64,000 bases of DNA, from contig JACATO010000095.1 of assembly GCA_018389105.1 (NCBI GenBank), positions 3,071,001 to 3,135,000 of the forward strand, written 5' to 3'. The notes beneath the pieces were generated by a model. It was not told where the DNA came from and made no database searches. It worked only from the letters and a program-made list of their open reading frames with translations. The position numbers and the translations under genes were made by a program. This DNA comes from Nautilus pompilius (taxonomy: Eukaryota; Mollusca; Cephalopoda; Nautilida; Nautilidae). Every line of letters starts with the position of its first letter. The first letter of the stretch is position 1. Below, piece by piece: positions 12,580 to 24,419 of the stretch.

Positions 12580-13980
12580 TGTTTGAAAGTCTTTGATTGC
12601 TGTCACTAAATAAGCTATGTGGCTTGTCAGATGTGGATGATTCCAGGCATAAGGACATGCGAAGGGGCTGAGAGGGGTTAAGGAGGGTTTTGGTTACCAG
12701 GAGATTTCCTTCCTCTTCCAACTGAGGCAAAAGTAACATGAACGAGGACTTCGCTTGTTTTGTTCCCCCATTAGTCATCATTTCCTAGATGGTGAATGCA
12801 AATTGCCATCTTCTCTTTTTTTTAGCCGAGAGGTAATTATAGTCTGCCATTGTCAGGGGCCCCCTGCCGGCAGCCTTCCTCCAGTCAAGTGATACACATG
12901 CATAAATTTAGATCATTTCAAACGACAGGGAGGTATAAACATCTCTCCCTTTGTTAAACCATGCTCTCAAATTAGTACAGTCTACTTTGTGCAGGGCACG
13001 TTAGAAAAACTTTCAGGTGGTTGGGTTGTAATAAATTGAAAAGCCATTCGTGGTTGTTGGTCTGTATAATTTGTGTCAGAGCCATCTTTGCATTTGGCAT
13101 CATGCGCAGCTTGGCTTAATAGTCATTGAGAAGCTTGAACAACCCCAGCTGGCTACAGTGAACCTTGGTGGGCAGAGCCTTTTTACCTCGGTCCCTGTTT
13201 GTTGGTTTTTGCAGGTTGTTATTTTAATACTATTGCAAAAACAAAGAAAGAGAAACACCTCATTATTACCTGCAGCTGAAGCCAACATAATGAAACATAA
13301 ATAAATAAAATTCAGATTTCAATAAGAACAGAAACGAATGAATGGTATTTATTTTACATAGTTTCCTGAAGATTAGAATCTGCAGAAAACTGTTCTAAAA
13401 CAAGAGGAAATGGTGACAAATTGGTAATTCAATGAAACTGAAAGAAACAACCATAACTCACTGTGTTTGCTATAATTGTACTTTGATAGCTTTAATTCAG
13501 TTCCCTTGGAAATGCAGACCAAATCAAAATGCTTTGGTAATAAACCTCTTAAGTTTAGCATCTATCATTATCTCGCTCAACAATAGGGAAGTGCCCAAGA
13601 AAAGCTCTATCAATCAACATTAAAGAGGAAGAGGTCCAGTGTCACACAGAGCAAACACAGAAAAACAATGGTTGTCATAAATTACTGGGGAATTTCTTTT
13701 GAACCTTCAGCATTACCTGAAGGGAAAGCTGTTTATAGCCCAGAATGAGCAACCATGGGGCCTAGGGAGAAGTGGATGGGGGGGGGGCTCAGAGTCATAC
13801 AATGGCCAGGCTAGCCACCAAACTGCAGGAGCCATTAATGAAGCAGATCCCTTCTAAATTTAGTTCTATCCCTTTAATTCACAAGGCAGTGACAGTTATG
13901 GCTTTTGAAGCTGACATAATTCTATTATTCTCAATTAAGAAACATCATCAAACTTTCAGAAGGCATTAATTATAGAAAAG
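12580..13980. promoter_or_regulatory. Repeat-free, complex island with transcription-factor words (candidate enhancer cluster)
   Basis: About 1.4 kb with higher complexity and GC than its surroundings and no recognised repeat apart from a short poly-G. It contains an octamer ATGCAAAT (12796-12803), a SOX-type AACAATGG (13664-13671) and several TAAT/ATTA homeodomain cores. The open frames in it (12494-12781, 13050-13304, 13100-13288, 13373-13561, 13432-13623, 13772-13969) overlap on both strands with no splice logic, which suggests non-coding DNA under constraint more than exons. Conservation cannot be tested here. Confidence 0.35.
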
Positions 13981-13989
13981 ACAATGAAA

Positions 13990-15180
13990 GTTTTAAAAAA
14001 TAAATACTCATTAGAAAACAGTGGATAAAAATACTGATTTGAAAAAGAAAAAGAACTGCAAAGTTACAATATGTTTGCTACATGCAGTTTGCAAAAGAAA
14101 ATCTCCACTGTAGACAGGATATCCTCAACCACTGTAAGTTCCTTAAATAACCACGTACCCCACAAACCAGCTTTGTTTCTGTCAGTTTTGGGAAAAAGTA
14201 GTTAGTTTCTAGTAGTTTCTCTTTGATGGAGTCAGCTAATACACTGTTGTTAAGCTAAAATTTGACATTGTTTATAAAAAAACAAACAATAATTATAATC
14301 TGAAGATTGGTAAGGATAAGTTACCAGATAGACTACTAGAGGTCGAAGAGCTGCATTTGAGGTACTATTCCCTCTTTCTGTCTTTAGCCCTGTCTATACT
14401 ACTTATTTTAAAGTGGCGCCAAAAAGCTCTTTAACCAAAATTTAATCTGACTGGTTTATATTTTGATAAATCATCTATAAAGGATCTTGCATACAAAGAA
14501 AAATAGAAAAAAAAAGAAAAGGAAACAATGGCAAGCCTCAATAGGAGAGTAGGAGAAAATGATTAAAATATCAAGCAGAAATAAAACCTTTAGATCACTC
14601 ATATCGACATTTTCCAGATAAATATTTGTGCTACTATCAAATAAGTGCCTACTTTATCATCCTTGCTGATTAAATTACTGAAAAAAAAAAGAAGAAACAT
14701 TTTTTTTACATGTGAATTGTATTGCAAAATTTTTTCAAAGTTGTAGCCTAGATGCCAATTCTTCAAAATTCCTATGGTTTCAGCATTAAAGCACAGCCAT
14801 CTTGTGCCAGTAATTTAAAAACATTCTGACTTTCATCTAACCCTAACCCCACAAGATACTAATAAGGCTTCTCTAAAAGGCACCAACTTATCTGACCTTG
14901 TTTCCATTATCACTCATGTTGACATCAAAAAAAAAAAAATGTTTTGTTTTTAAAAATTTTTCTACAAGTTTTAAGTCTGCAAGGAAAAATATTTCAGCTT
15001 AAAGATACATTCCATGCTAACAGCAGCCATGGTAATTAATCAATAGGGCTTGGTAACTCAACCATGTGGTTGTCTACATCAAACTATGGCTAATGTACAG
15101 CTTTTATGACCATAATAATTGCATTTTCAAAACTTAAAAAAAAAAAAATTTGGAAAATGCATCCACTGATGCAACCTGCT
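13990..15180. other. AT-rich intron-like sequence, nothing recognised
   Basis: Several poly-A tracts; no exon or named repeat. Confidence 0.55.
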
Positions 15181-15421
15181 TGCCAACATTGGTATATAAG
15201 GTATTCACCAGAAAAAAAGGCTATTTTCAAGTTCCTAAACGCTGTATGCCCACTATAGAAAGTCCCTATGGAACTCTTTAATTTACAAATAAGAGAAAAC
15301 TGGAAAACCCAGGAAAAAACAATTGAAGAAGAATGATAAACAAGCCAATCATGACCAGAATTCAAACTCAAGGCCTTCGGCTTAGCAGTCCAGTTGTTTA
15401 CCACTGAACCAATGCACCATT
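15180..15421 (-). repeat. tRNA-headed SINE, family A
   Basis: The minus-strand head is GGTGCATTGGTTCAGTGG, then TAAAC (box A), with box B GAGTTTGAATTCT, and the core TGGGTTTTCCAGTTTTCTC, then TTATTTGTAAATTAAAGAG, then TTCC-TAGGGACTTTCTA. The ending is shared closely with the copy at 60.8-60.99 kb. The 104-codon minus-strand frame at 15090-15404 lies inside it and is not a gene. Confidence 0.75.
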
Positions 15422-15489
15422 CTCATTGATTTATAGTCAGATTTACTGATTTATAAACTATGTTTTCCAACACAACTCAAAGCAAGATT

Positions 15490-15566
15490 ATGACACAGCA
15501 CTACAATTGTTCACCAGGATTGTTAATCTTGTAGATGTCACTGTATGCCAACAACTGTAAGATTAT
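15490..15566 (+). repeat. Family A SINE tail fragment
   Basis: GACACAGCACTACAATTG and CTTGTAGATGTCACTGTATG match the far 3' tail of the 55.3-55.6 kb copy (…CTTGTAGATGTCAATATTTTG…). No head is attached, and it lies on the opposite strand just beyond the 5' head of the neighbouring minus-strand copy. Confidence 0.55.
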
Positions 15567-17550
15567 TTGTCTACCTACTGCTGACTAAAATATAAACTAG
15601 TACTGTGAAAAACAAACAAATAAATAAATATACATGTATATATATACTTTATTCATTAATTTTCTAACTATTAATTACATATGTTAATAAAAAATGACAT
15701 CATTTTTCATCAATATTTAACATTTTCATTTATCTTCCTTTATGATATTAATCATTTAAATAATTTCTCTGAATATTCTTGGGTGGAAATCAATTTAGTT
15801 TTAATAAATGATTTCTGAAATATTTCAATAAAAATTAAAAAAATATATAAATGCATTAGAACTGATAATTATGACGATGATGTGTGTGTATGTGTACAAA
15901 TTTTTTATAGAAAATTGCCTGTCAGGTTGAAAGAATCATAGATTTTAGTGAAAGTGTATTAAATGAGAAAAACCCATCTGACACTATCAGAGTTTGCAGC
16001 TATTCATCTGCAAATAGTGATAATGCTGACAAACAGATATCAATAAATAAGGAGAAAAAGAGACATGAAATGCAGCTAAATGTCAACAAATCCAGCAAAA
16101 GTCAATTAAAAAATAAAAATACAAAAATACTATTGGTTCTTTTCTTCTGTGTAAAAGAACAATGCATTGAGATTTGAAAAGAAGGCTTATACAGAAAGGG
16201 GATATAAATCTTAAAAAAAAAGAACAACAAAAAATAATTGTATTCTTTCTTGTGAAGAATTCTTTAGATTTAATCTTACGTATATTTGTGGGTCTCTTTA
16301 TAAATCATCCAGTTTGCCAGTATATTAAGACATTATGCTAGAGCAGTAGCTGACAGATTGGTGAGTATTGCTTCTATTTAATCTTTATTTTGTGTGATGA
16401 TTCTTTTTGCTTAAACAACAGTGGCACCTTATGATTAGCTAAACATTTTGTCAGCCAACTGTTTTGTTGAAAATTCTCTAAAGAATATAGATATTTCAGT
16501 CTCCAGCAATAAAAACCAACCTATAAGGGAAAGAATTGTATGAAAATATATCAAATACAGCATGCAATTTTAATTACTAAATTTTATGTATAACAAGGGC
16601 CCCATGTCTATATTTGTGCAGCTTTGATTATTATCCATCTATATATCTATCTTAAAATTAGGAAACACATTAAAAAAAAATGTTATAGTACAAAATAGTT
16701 AGCTATATATATTGTTATAAAATATGTAAAAACAAATGCAAAGGTCTCCCCCAATTTCCCTGAATGTGAAATTTTCCTATTGGATACTGAACTATAGTAA
16801 TCCTTATAACAAGAGCACAAGCCTGTGAAAGATATCAAAAACCTAATGTGTACCAGATAGCAACTATTTCTTTTTCACAACTTTTATCTATAAAATTGGG
16901 CCAAGCAAAGAATGAGGAAAAAATAAGTGGCAAAATTGATCAGAAATTCAAAGTGGATATAACAACACTAACAAACTACTAGTTGTAACTATGATAATTG
17001 GAATCTCAGGTAAAGTTGTGATTTTCTTTTTTAAACAGGAATCATTTGGTCCCCTTTGCCAACAGAACATTTTAAAACTCCAACAAGCATACTAAGTAAG
17101 TAAAGAACACACATGCAGCTAAATGTGAAATTATTCTGAATGTTGTGGGGCTATCTGGCTTGCTGGGCATACATGACTGATGGGTAGCTTTGCCTGACAA
17201 TTGCAACAAAGAGCATCATAAGACACCATCAACACAGATGGATGCCTTTTGATTTATTCTATTCAATATATGCTCTTTTTCACTAATATTTAATTTAGCT
17301 GAGTATAAAGCAAGTACAAAATGGATACTTTAATCCAATAAATACATTATCTTTTCTCTTACATTTCTTTTCATCACCCGAGTGCTTGTGTAGTTAATTT
17401 ACCGGTTGATAAAGGAAACTCTGAGATAAAAAAAAGAACATAGTCCTTCATAGATTCCAAAAGAACCAATGCTTTCCTTCCTTTTATGAATGCTTGGTCT
17501 GACAATGGTGGAAATGATTAATGCATGCTTGGACAAGCAAAGGGAAAAAG

Positions 17551-17552
<2 letters not shown>

Positions 17553-17582
<30 letters not shown>
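17553..17582. repeat. (GA)n microsatellite
   Basis: About 14 uninterrupted GA units, followed 13 bases later by a GTAAGT that is not attached to any coding frame. Confidence 0.95.
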
Positions 17583-17584
<2 letters not shown>

Positions 17585-17713
17585 CTTTGGCAAGGTAAGT
17601 CACTGAGGCCAGCATTGATGCCATGTTTACACAGGTGGATGATAGCTATGTGGTCCAGACTTCAAAAACACAAATTCAAGTAAAAAAAACACACAAAAAC
17701 AGTATAAAACCTG

Positions 17714-17752
17714 TTTATTTATTTATTTATCTATCTATATATCTATCTATCT
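17714..17752. repeat. (TTTA)/(TCTA) tetranucleotide repeat
   Basis: TTTA units grade into CTAT/TCTA units. Confidence 0.9.
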
Positions 17753-19229
17753 TCTTAAGCAGGTCTAACAATGTAGAAATTATCACAACCTAACAGATTT
17801 CTTTGACAAGCAAAATAGTTATGGAGACAACCTAAAGAGTTTGACAATGCTGAGCTCTTTAGACGTGTCTAGCTACCATCATACTGGTCTTTGAAAAAAT
17901 GAAGGGTTATTAGTTGATACTAAGTTTTCCAAAAGTATGGATCATGGAAATGTATCACATTTTAATGTGCTATCTCCTGTATATAATCTAACTTCTGATA
18001 TGAAGTTTTATGTAACATGTCATATTACTCAGAAAAAACAAACAAAAAAGATTAACAAATATATATCATTTCTATTACTTATCAGACAAAATGCCATCTT
18101 TACTTCAACTTTAATGAATGACCTACAGGACTATTTTTAATTGATATTTTTATGACATTTAGTAACTGTAAAGATGATCTTTTGGTTTTCTTCAGTCAGC
18201 TACTAAAGTTGACCTTTCAACCATTTATACACAACCAAAATTCATAAGAAAATTCTAAAAGGACAAGAAAAATGATATTCTGCACACCTTCCTTTGCCCA
18301 CTACCTTGAATGACATAAATAAAAAGCTTATTTAATTTGATGAATCAATCTCTAGGTACATAATAGCCAGACCTGGTCAATACTACAAATATATTTGTAA
18401 CATTTACTCTTCATTAAATTCTTTGAAATAAGTTTCTACTCAGCAACTCAGGCTCTAAGATGGAAAAAAATTAAATAAAAAAGAAAAAGATTAGAGACTT
18501 TAGGTAGTTCATTAGTCAGTGTACCAATATTTCAACAAGTTACATGATCCAATTATGCCTCTAAAGCACATTATTCCTTTTCTCATTAAGAAATCTACAA
18601 TTAAAGAATCCTTTTCAAACAGGATCGTTATCATAAAATATGCTTTATTATATATGTAAATAATTTTAATGGATTACTCCATGTACATACAAGTTATATT
18701 AGAGTTTACGGGATGAATAGTAAAAATGTTTAAATTTATAATTTTTTTCTGAAATGTAAATAGAAAAATAGATCAGATGATTCTATGGGAGATGATTCAG
18801 TTAATAAACAGGCTGAATAAGATGCCAGATTGTAAGCATGTGAACATCATAATATTCTCCATCAATAAGTCCATATGGCATTAAGAATCTTCCTGATGTT
18901 AATTTTAACATGTATGCTTCTTAAGATTCACAAAAGCAAGAGCATGAAAAACTGTTAAGTTTGTTAAAATTTAATCAACATATATTTGTGCAGGCTGAAA
19001 TATGTTAATATTTATATGAGTTAACGTAAATTGCTATTAATATCTAAAGTAATCTAAATCCTAAGAGCCAGTTAAGTGGCATACTGCTATGTTTTGATTT
19101 AAAAAGAAAAAGCAAACATCTCAGAATTATTTTTTAAAAAGATGTCAATTTGTAACCCTCATCTAATCATCTGTGAAAATCAGGAACCAATTCTATTTTA
19201 AAAATGCTACTGTTCCACTTTTAATTAAA

Positions 19230-20230
19230 TTCCATAACTTCTCTGGTTTGCCAGATGAACAAAGGTCCTCCACATGTGCTGTGCAGGTCAGACTGGAAGA
19301 ACTCAGACATAAAATGTGATGGCTTTTAAATATTACTGCAATTGAGAACAATGAAAATTTACTGGAAATGGATGCGTGACCTCGGTATCACTTTTACACA
19401 ACTCCCAAATCATTTTGAGATCCACTAAATCTAAAAAAAAAAAAACCAATAAAAAATTAATCCAGTATTGGATGAAGGCTAGGTGCGAGTATTTACCAAA
19501 TCAAACTGGTGTTCTTGTAGGAAGATGAATGATAAATTGCTGCTCAATAAAACCCTGTCCGCTTGTGTTTTATTGATTCTACTTGACAATGAAAATCATT
19601 TAGAAATGGATCTGCCAAGACTGATGTGGAAGATGCTGATGTCAGTGTTGTTTTGTTTTATATCTCATGCTTCCGATTAGTGAGATGTATGTACAGAATC
19701 ATCCACTGTTAATATCCCCAGTGAAAACAAAATGGCAGCCAGTAAGTTTCATCTGGCACTACTTCAATTGGAAGTCAGTATTTATTTGCTTCCTGCTTCA
19801 GCAGAGAAGTTGTGGCCATTGACAGCTGGGCTTAAGTTACTTGTTGGTGTCTGTCTGTTTTCCTTGGGTTAAAGTCTGAACGCGCCATTGTCAGTTCCGA
19901 TCAATTCGCCTCATTCAACAAGTAGCTAAAGTTTTCATTACCTATCTTTCTGGAATGTATCAGTCGGTGATGGTTCTGGAAAAAGCAGCAGAGAGTAAAG
20001 GTCAATACTCGCTTTTGCTCTCCACAGAAATTATCTTCAAATAAACTGTTTAACCCCTTCTTCACCAAAGTGTACCTTTTGAATTTCCAGAACACCTGCC
20101 ACTGCTGGGTTTTCTCATGTATACATGGCTTTGTTTAGTATTTGATTGTGCAGATACAGCAAGTAGCCTTATCTCCACCGAAATGTAGTTACCATGGCAA
20201 ACAGCAGCCAAGAAAATTTTGAGTTAGAAA
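19230..20230. promoter_or_regulatory. Repeat-free island with homeobox, Meis and RFX-type words (candidate enhancer)
   Basis: The segment contains CAATAAAA and TTTTATTGATT (HOX/PBX-like), TGACAGCTG (Meis/TGIF-like, 19820-19828), a CpG-bearing stretch around 19878-19912 (four CpGs in about 35 bases) and the X-box-like motif at 20188. No SINE or transposon fragment is seen. Motif matches of this length occur by chance; it is their density and the lack of repeats that set the segment apart. Confidence 0.35.
20188..20202. promoter_or_regulatory. RFX X-box-like motif
   Basis: GTTACCATGGCAAAC closely matches the palindromic X-box (GTTRCC ATGG YAAC type) bound by RFX factors, which drive ciliary and sperm-flagellar genes. 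Only the last positions depart from the perfect palindrome. It closes a repeat-free segment (19230-20230). Weaker half-sites, CCATGGCAAC near 10002 and CCATGGTAAC at 21072-21081, also occur. Confidence 0.5.
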
Positions 20231-20625
20231 AAGCTTTGAAAAATAAAAGAACAAAAATAAAATGAATAATTGCAAACACCCCTGTTTTGTTAAAATGTTA
20301 TTTTAGTAAAATGGAACATATTACCTTAGCTATGTTGCATTTTGAATAGTATATTTAGGCAATAACTTTATGATGAAGAAAATGTAACCTTCCTCCAAAA
20401 ATTGGTTATTAATTATTATATACATCAGTCCTACTGGAAAATAAAGAGAGACTAGATGTCAAAAAAAAAAAAAAAGCCTTCAGAACGCAGATTGTTTTTT
20501 AAAGAAATGATGTTCACTTATAGGAAATTATCTGTTTAGATGACTCAATAGGTTTTTAAAAAAAATTAATGAATGTTCCAGTAATGTTTTCATTACTAAA
20601 ATACCGTATAAACCCACACACATGC

Positions 20626-20662
<37 letters not shown>

Positions 20663-23600
20663 GTGTGTGTGTGTGTGTGTTTTTTTCAGAAAAAGTCTCA
20701 TTTTATAGTAGGTTTTTAACAAGAAGTCTGAAAGATTATTCATTGACTAACCCCCACATAAAAAGTTGACATTTTAAGATATATAAGTTTAGAAACATGA
20801 ATTTATATGGTAATATACTAACTGAAAATAAAGTCATATTTATAACCACTGCAGAACATTACAATAGTTGTACAATGCACAATTTTTTATTCTCACATCT
20901 CTGAAATCTTAAAAGAAGCATTATAAGGACGACAGTATTTAGATAAATGTTTTTTTACACCTGGATGGGTAAATGCAGGTGACAATGATTTCATTGTTGA
21001 ATTCTCATTTTATTCTAATACACACACCTTGAAATAAGGATTTCTAGGCCAAGTGTGGAAGAGTAAGCTTTCCATGGTAACATACTAGAAATATTCTTCC
21101 TAATGTACAAACTTTCTCCCAGCTAACAGCATATTTGTTCTTATAGCAAATTTTGTTCTTGTCCCTTAGGCGCATATCACAATATCTTCTGACCCCAGCC
21201 AGATACCATTAAAATTTTACAGATGGTGGGATGAATGACTGCAGGGGCTTTAAGCAATTTTTTTTTCTCCTTTTTTGGATAACTTTGTATCCCATGGATG
21301 ATCAGAGGGCAGCAGTAGTCACATGATCTATAACACAAATGTGAAAGCATATTGACTGATAACCCTGCCACAAAAAAAAAAAAAAAAAAAAAACCAAAAC
21401 AAAAATTACAATTATTTTTCTTTTTGGAGTATTTTAAATCAGGTCTAATAAATTAAGAAAGAGATCTGTTCAAATAAAAGTGTAAATTTAGTTTAAGGTA
21501 GTAAACAGTATTTGTTTACCAGAGTGATTTGGGGAATGAAGGATCTTAGTTATTTTAATCAATTATCAAAAGTAGAATTTTCTAATCTTCCAGATCAAAA
21601 AAGATTACATAAGATCTAACTAAGATATTAAACATTTTGAAAGACTTTAAAGAGAGAAACAAGTCTAACTTTAGTTTGACAAAATCAATGTGTTTAAAAA
21701 TGCAGTGAATATATAGTTTGAAGGGATGAGAACAAAACTTCCTGCCCCTCTATAAATAACCATAAATAAATATATTACTGTAGCAGATTTAAAAATGTAA
21801 AAATGCAAAGAACTAAGCCACTTACTGATGCACAATGTTACAGGTGCTCTGTTGATGATTGCATCATTACACAGATAGTATTGTAAGCTAATATTTTAAT
21901 TTAAACAAATGTTATACACTGGACAAAGTAATTATAATTTTTTTTTTTTTTATTGAAAGATACTGACAAGAGATGACAGTAATTACAAGCTCTCATGGTG
22001 GGCATGGACAGATGGAAAGTCAGAAGTCTTTTCCAATACAAGATTGTCATTTAACAAGCTTTTGAAGGCATTTCTCTGTCCACTCCACCTAAGCAATCTG
22101 CTAAACAAACCATTTTCCCTTCTCATGAATCACAAAGCAAACAACGAACAACAGATATGAGACTTTTGTCAGAGTTTTATCCATACTTTGAAGCTGTTTT
22201 GTAACACCCAGATTAGAACACTTAAAACCACTTTTCAAAGACAAGCAGCTTTATCCACAATATATAGCCCCCTTGAACTCTGAATGTCCCTTCTTCCAAA
22301 GTGTGAGAATTCTTCATGATGCCCAATCAATCAAAGTGGCCTGTCCATAAATCTATAAATAAGAGTCAGTCTGAAAACTGGAATTCACTCAAAGTAAATG
22401 AATGTTGAAAGATTTTGAAAACATTTTGAGTATCAACATTCCAGCCTATATATGGCACATTTACTTAATTCATCTCAATGCCCAAAGGTTCTTCAATTAC
22501 TACTTTACTACTTATTAATTATCTCACAGTAAACAAAGAGGCTTATGGGCTCAGTTAGCAGGAAGTCTTTTAGCTCACAATACAATTTACCAATGTTTGG
22601 ATAACTCAGTGTTTTGTCTGTTGCCATTTATGCCTCATCTGAACAAGTTTGTCTGAAACTCTGTAGGCTAACTTCATTTTCCATACTTTTGCATAGTGCT
22701 CATTGACCCACAATAAAGTAATCTTCAAAACCAGAGCCTAGCTCTGCATGGGTTAATGTAACTTTGCACACTTTATAAGACATGTCTATTTTCCACTTTA
22801 GTTTGATGCTTTTAAAAGATTTGCAGAAATCAAGGCATTCTTCAAAAAGATAATTATTATAGAAACAAAAAGTTCAGCAGTTCCCTTTTTTAAAAATTCA
22901 GTAATGTATTAAACCAAACTAATTTATCATTTTTAATTTACAATTATAGAAATGATCAATTGCAATTCTAAGTGCAGCTTGTTTATATATCAGCAATAGT
23001 ATGAATTTGAAAATCTAAAAAAATAGGTATTTAGCTTTATGTAGTGAATTTATGCAGAACATTTTTTGGTAATTCAATATCCTTCATTAAATAAGGTTTC
23101 CACAACACACTCAAAATGTGGATGAAGTAAAGACTTGTATAATAAACATTCTATTTTCTTTGTTATCATTGTTCTTTACATTTCAAAATTAAAAAAAAAA
23201 AATTTTGGCTGAAAATTATATTGTCAGTATTTTAAGAAAGTAACTTTTCAGGATGTAACATAAGCCACTGCTGACACGCACTACTTGACTAGGGAATATA
23301 ATTCGGTGTCTGTTATTACAGTGATGCTAATCAGCCCTATGAGCTGTACCTTATCTGAATTTCCTACATCACAAAGAAAAAGTTTTCAAATGCACTGCCA
23401 CTAAATAGCCTTCAGGGTACCTGTTCTTCTGCAGCTGATGAAAGCATTAAGCAAACAGTAATCTGTTGCACTATTGAAAAATAAGTGAAGTGCTTTGTTT
23501 TCCATCTCATGAGAGAAAAGGAGTGACTTAGTCCAAAAAAAAAAATGACTTAACACTGAAATGCAAATCTTGAGTGAAAAATTCCCTGCCTTGCAGTGCT

Positions 23601-24010
23601 AAATTCAGTTCATTCAGGTGGTTCAAATAAACAATGGATGAAAATCAGGGAGCCAGCCAATCTGCTTCGTCCAAATGTGAAAAAAGCTGAATATGTATTT
23701 CTTTTCATTTTCAAAAATAAACTGATCTCTGCTCTTAGTTCCCACACTTTCAAATTTCTCACTCATACTAAATTATCTTATATTGGTATGATACACAACA
23801 TCCATATCCTCAGATTCAGATTCCTCAAACAAAAGTTACAAAAATTTCCCGTTGCTTAATCCCTTTTGATTGAACACAGATGACCATAAATGATATCCCC
23901 GACATTACTCAGTTTTTTTCAGAACACTTTTATAGAAAACCTCTTGATAAAAAAAAAAAAAAAAAGTGTAGAAAATAATTTTCTGTTCTGGATCTGCTTC
24001 CATTAGCTTA
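20230..24010. other. AT-rich intron-like sequence
   Basis: Contains the AC/GT palindrome, a 22-base poly-A at 21372 and moderately complex stretches at 22000-22780 and 23230-23600 with no recognised motif set. Confidence 0.5.
20625..20681. repeat. (TA)n(CA)n(GT)n palindromic microsatellite
   Basis: TA units, then 11 AC units, a central CG, then about 9 GT units. The AC and GT halves are perfect complements around ACGT, so the tract can form a hairpin or cruciform; the alternating purine-pyrimidine run also favours Z-DNA. Confidence 0.95.
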
Positions 24011-24082
24011 GTCCTAAATTATTTTCAATGATTCAACATGTTTGCCTGTCAGATTTGCGTTTCCACTGGCGGTCACACTCAC

Positions 24083-24169
24083 CAGTTTTCCCTGCCCTAA
24101 AACAAACTTTGGCATAAACCGGTCTGCCGCCTCCAGTAAATCTTTTCCAATGATCGTATCTCTCAATGA
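24083..24169 (-). CDS. Possible small minus-strand exon, unidentified
   Basis: On the minus strand a run of T leads to an AG (24170-24171), followed by 29 stop-free codons (SLRDTIIGKDLLEAADRF..., ending GQGKL) and a perfect gtgagt donor. In this frame both ends are phase 0, compatible with the phase-0 donor of the PG-repeat exon upstream at 47587. Codon content looks protein-like (D, E, L, A and R spread evenly) and the segment has several CpGs in a CpG-poor region. No family is recognised and no PG-x-Y motif is present, so it could be a downstream exon of the same gene, an exon of another gene, or non-coding regulatory DNA that happens to be open. Confidence 0.35.
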
Positions 24170-24317
24170 CTGCGTTGATGGCAATTTTTCCATAAACAAA
24201 AAAAAAAAATTTTCAATAATAACTCGAATGAAAATCAACAATTGGGCTGTTTCTCTGACATCATGATTCTCACTGAGTGTGAATGCAAAAATAAGAGAAA
24301 TTGTGTACCTTACTTAC

Positions 24318-24398
24318 TTTGAGGTTCTTGAAAATATCTTTAACCCGTCTCACAATAGTTAGCTTCAACAAGCTAATGTCCTTTAACTGCATTTTCTT
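24318..24398 (-). CDS. Possible small minus-strand exon, upstream partner of 24083-24169
   Basis: A minus-strand stop-free stretch ends at a gtaagt donor (CTCAAA|gtaagt). From a GAG acceptor it would be 27 codons, from a CAG acceptor 12 bases further in 23 codons; both keep phase 0 at each end. The peptide (KKMQLKDISLLKLTIVRRV..., then KDIFKNLK) has the leucine/isoleucine and lysine spacing of an amphipathic helix. The acceptor side is weak because the pyrimidine tract is poor. The implied intron to the next candidate is only about 150 bases, unlike the giant introns elsewhere. Unidentified. Confidence 0.27.
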
Positions 24399-24419
24399 CT
24401 CCAGGCACACAGTTTTTCC

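Larger units (their letters stand above)
15570..19225. other. AT-rich intron-like sequence
   Basis: Two microsatellites (17553, 17714) and poly-A runs. Frames at 17399-17593 and 17937-18140 are low-complexity or chance. Confidence 0.55.

Noticed and set aside
17399-17593. 64-codon frame rich in Leu-Ser, resembling a signal peptide
   Set aside because: It is the translation of the (GA)n microsatellite.
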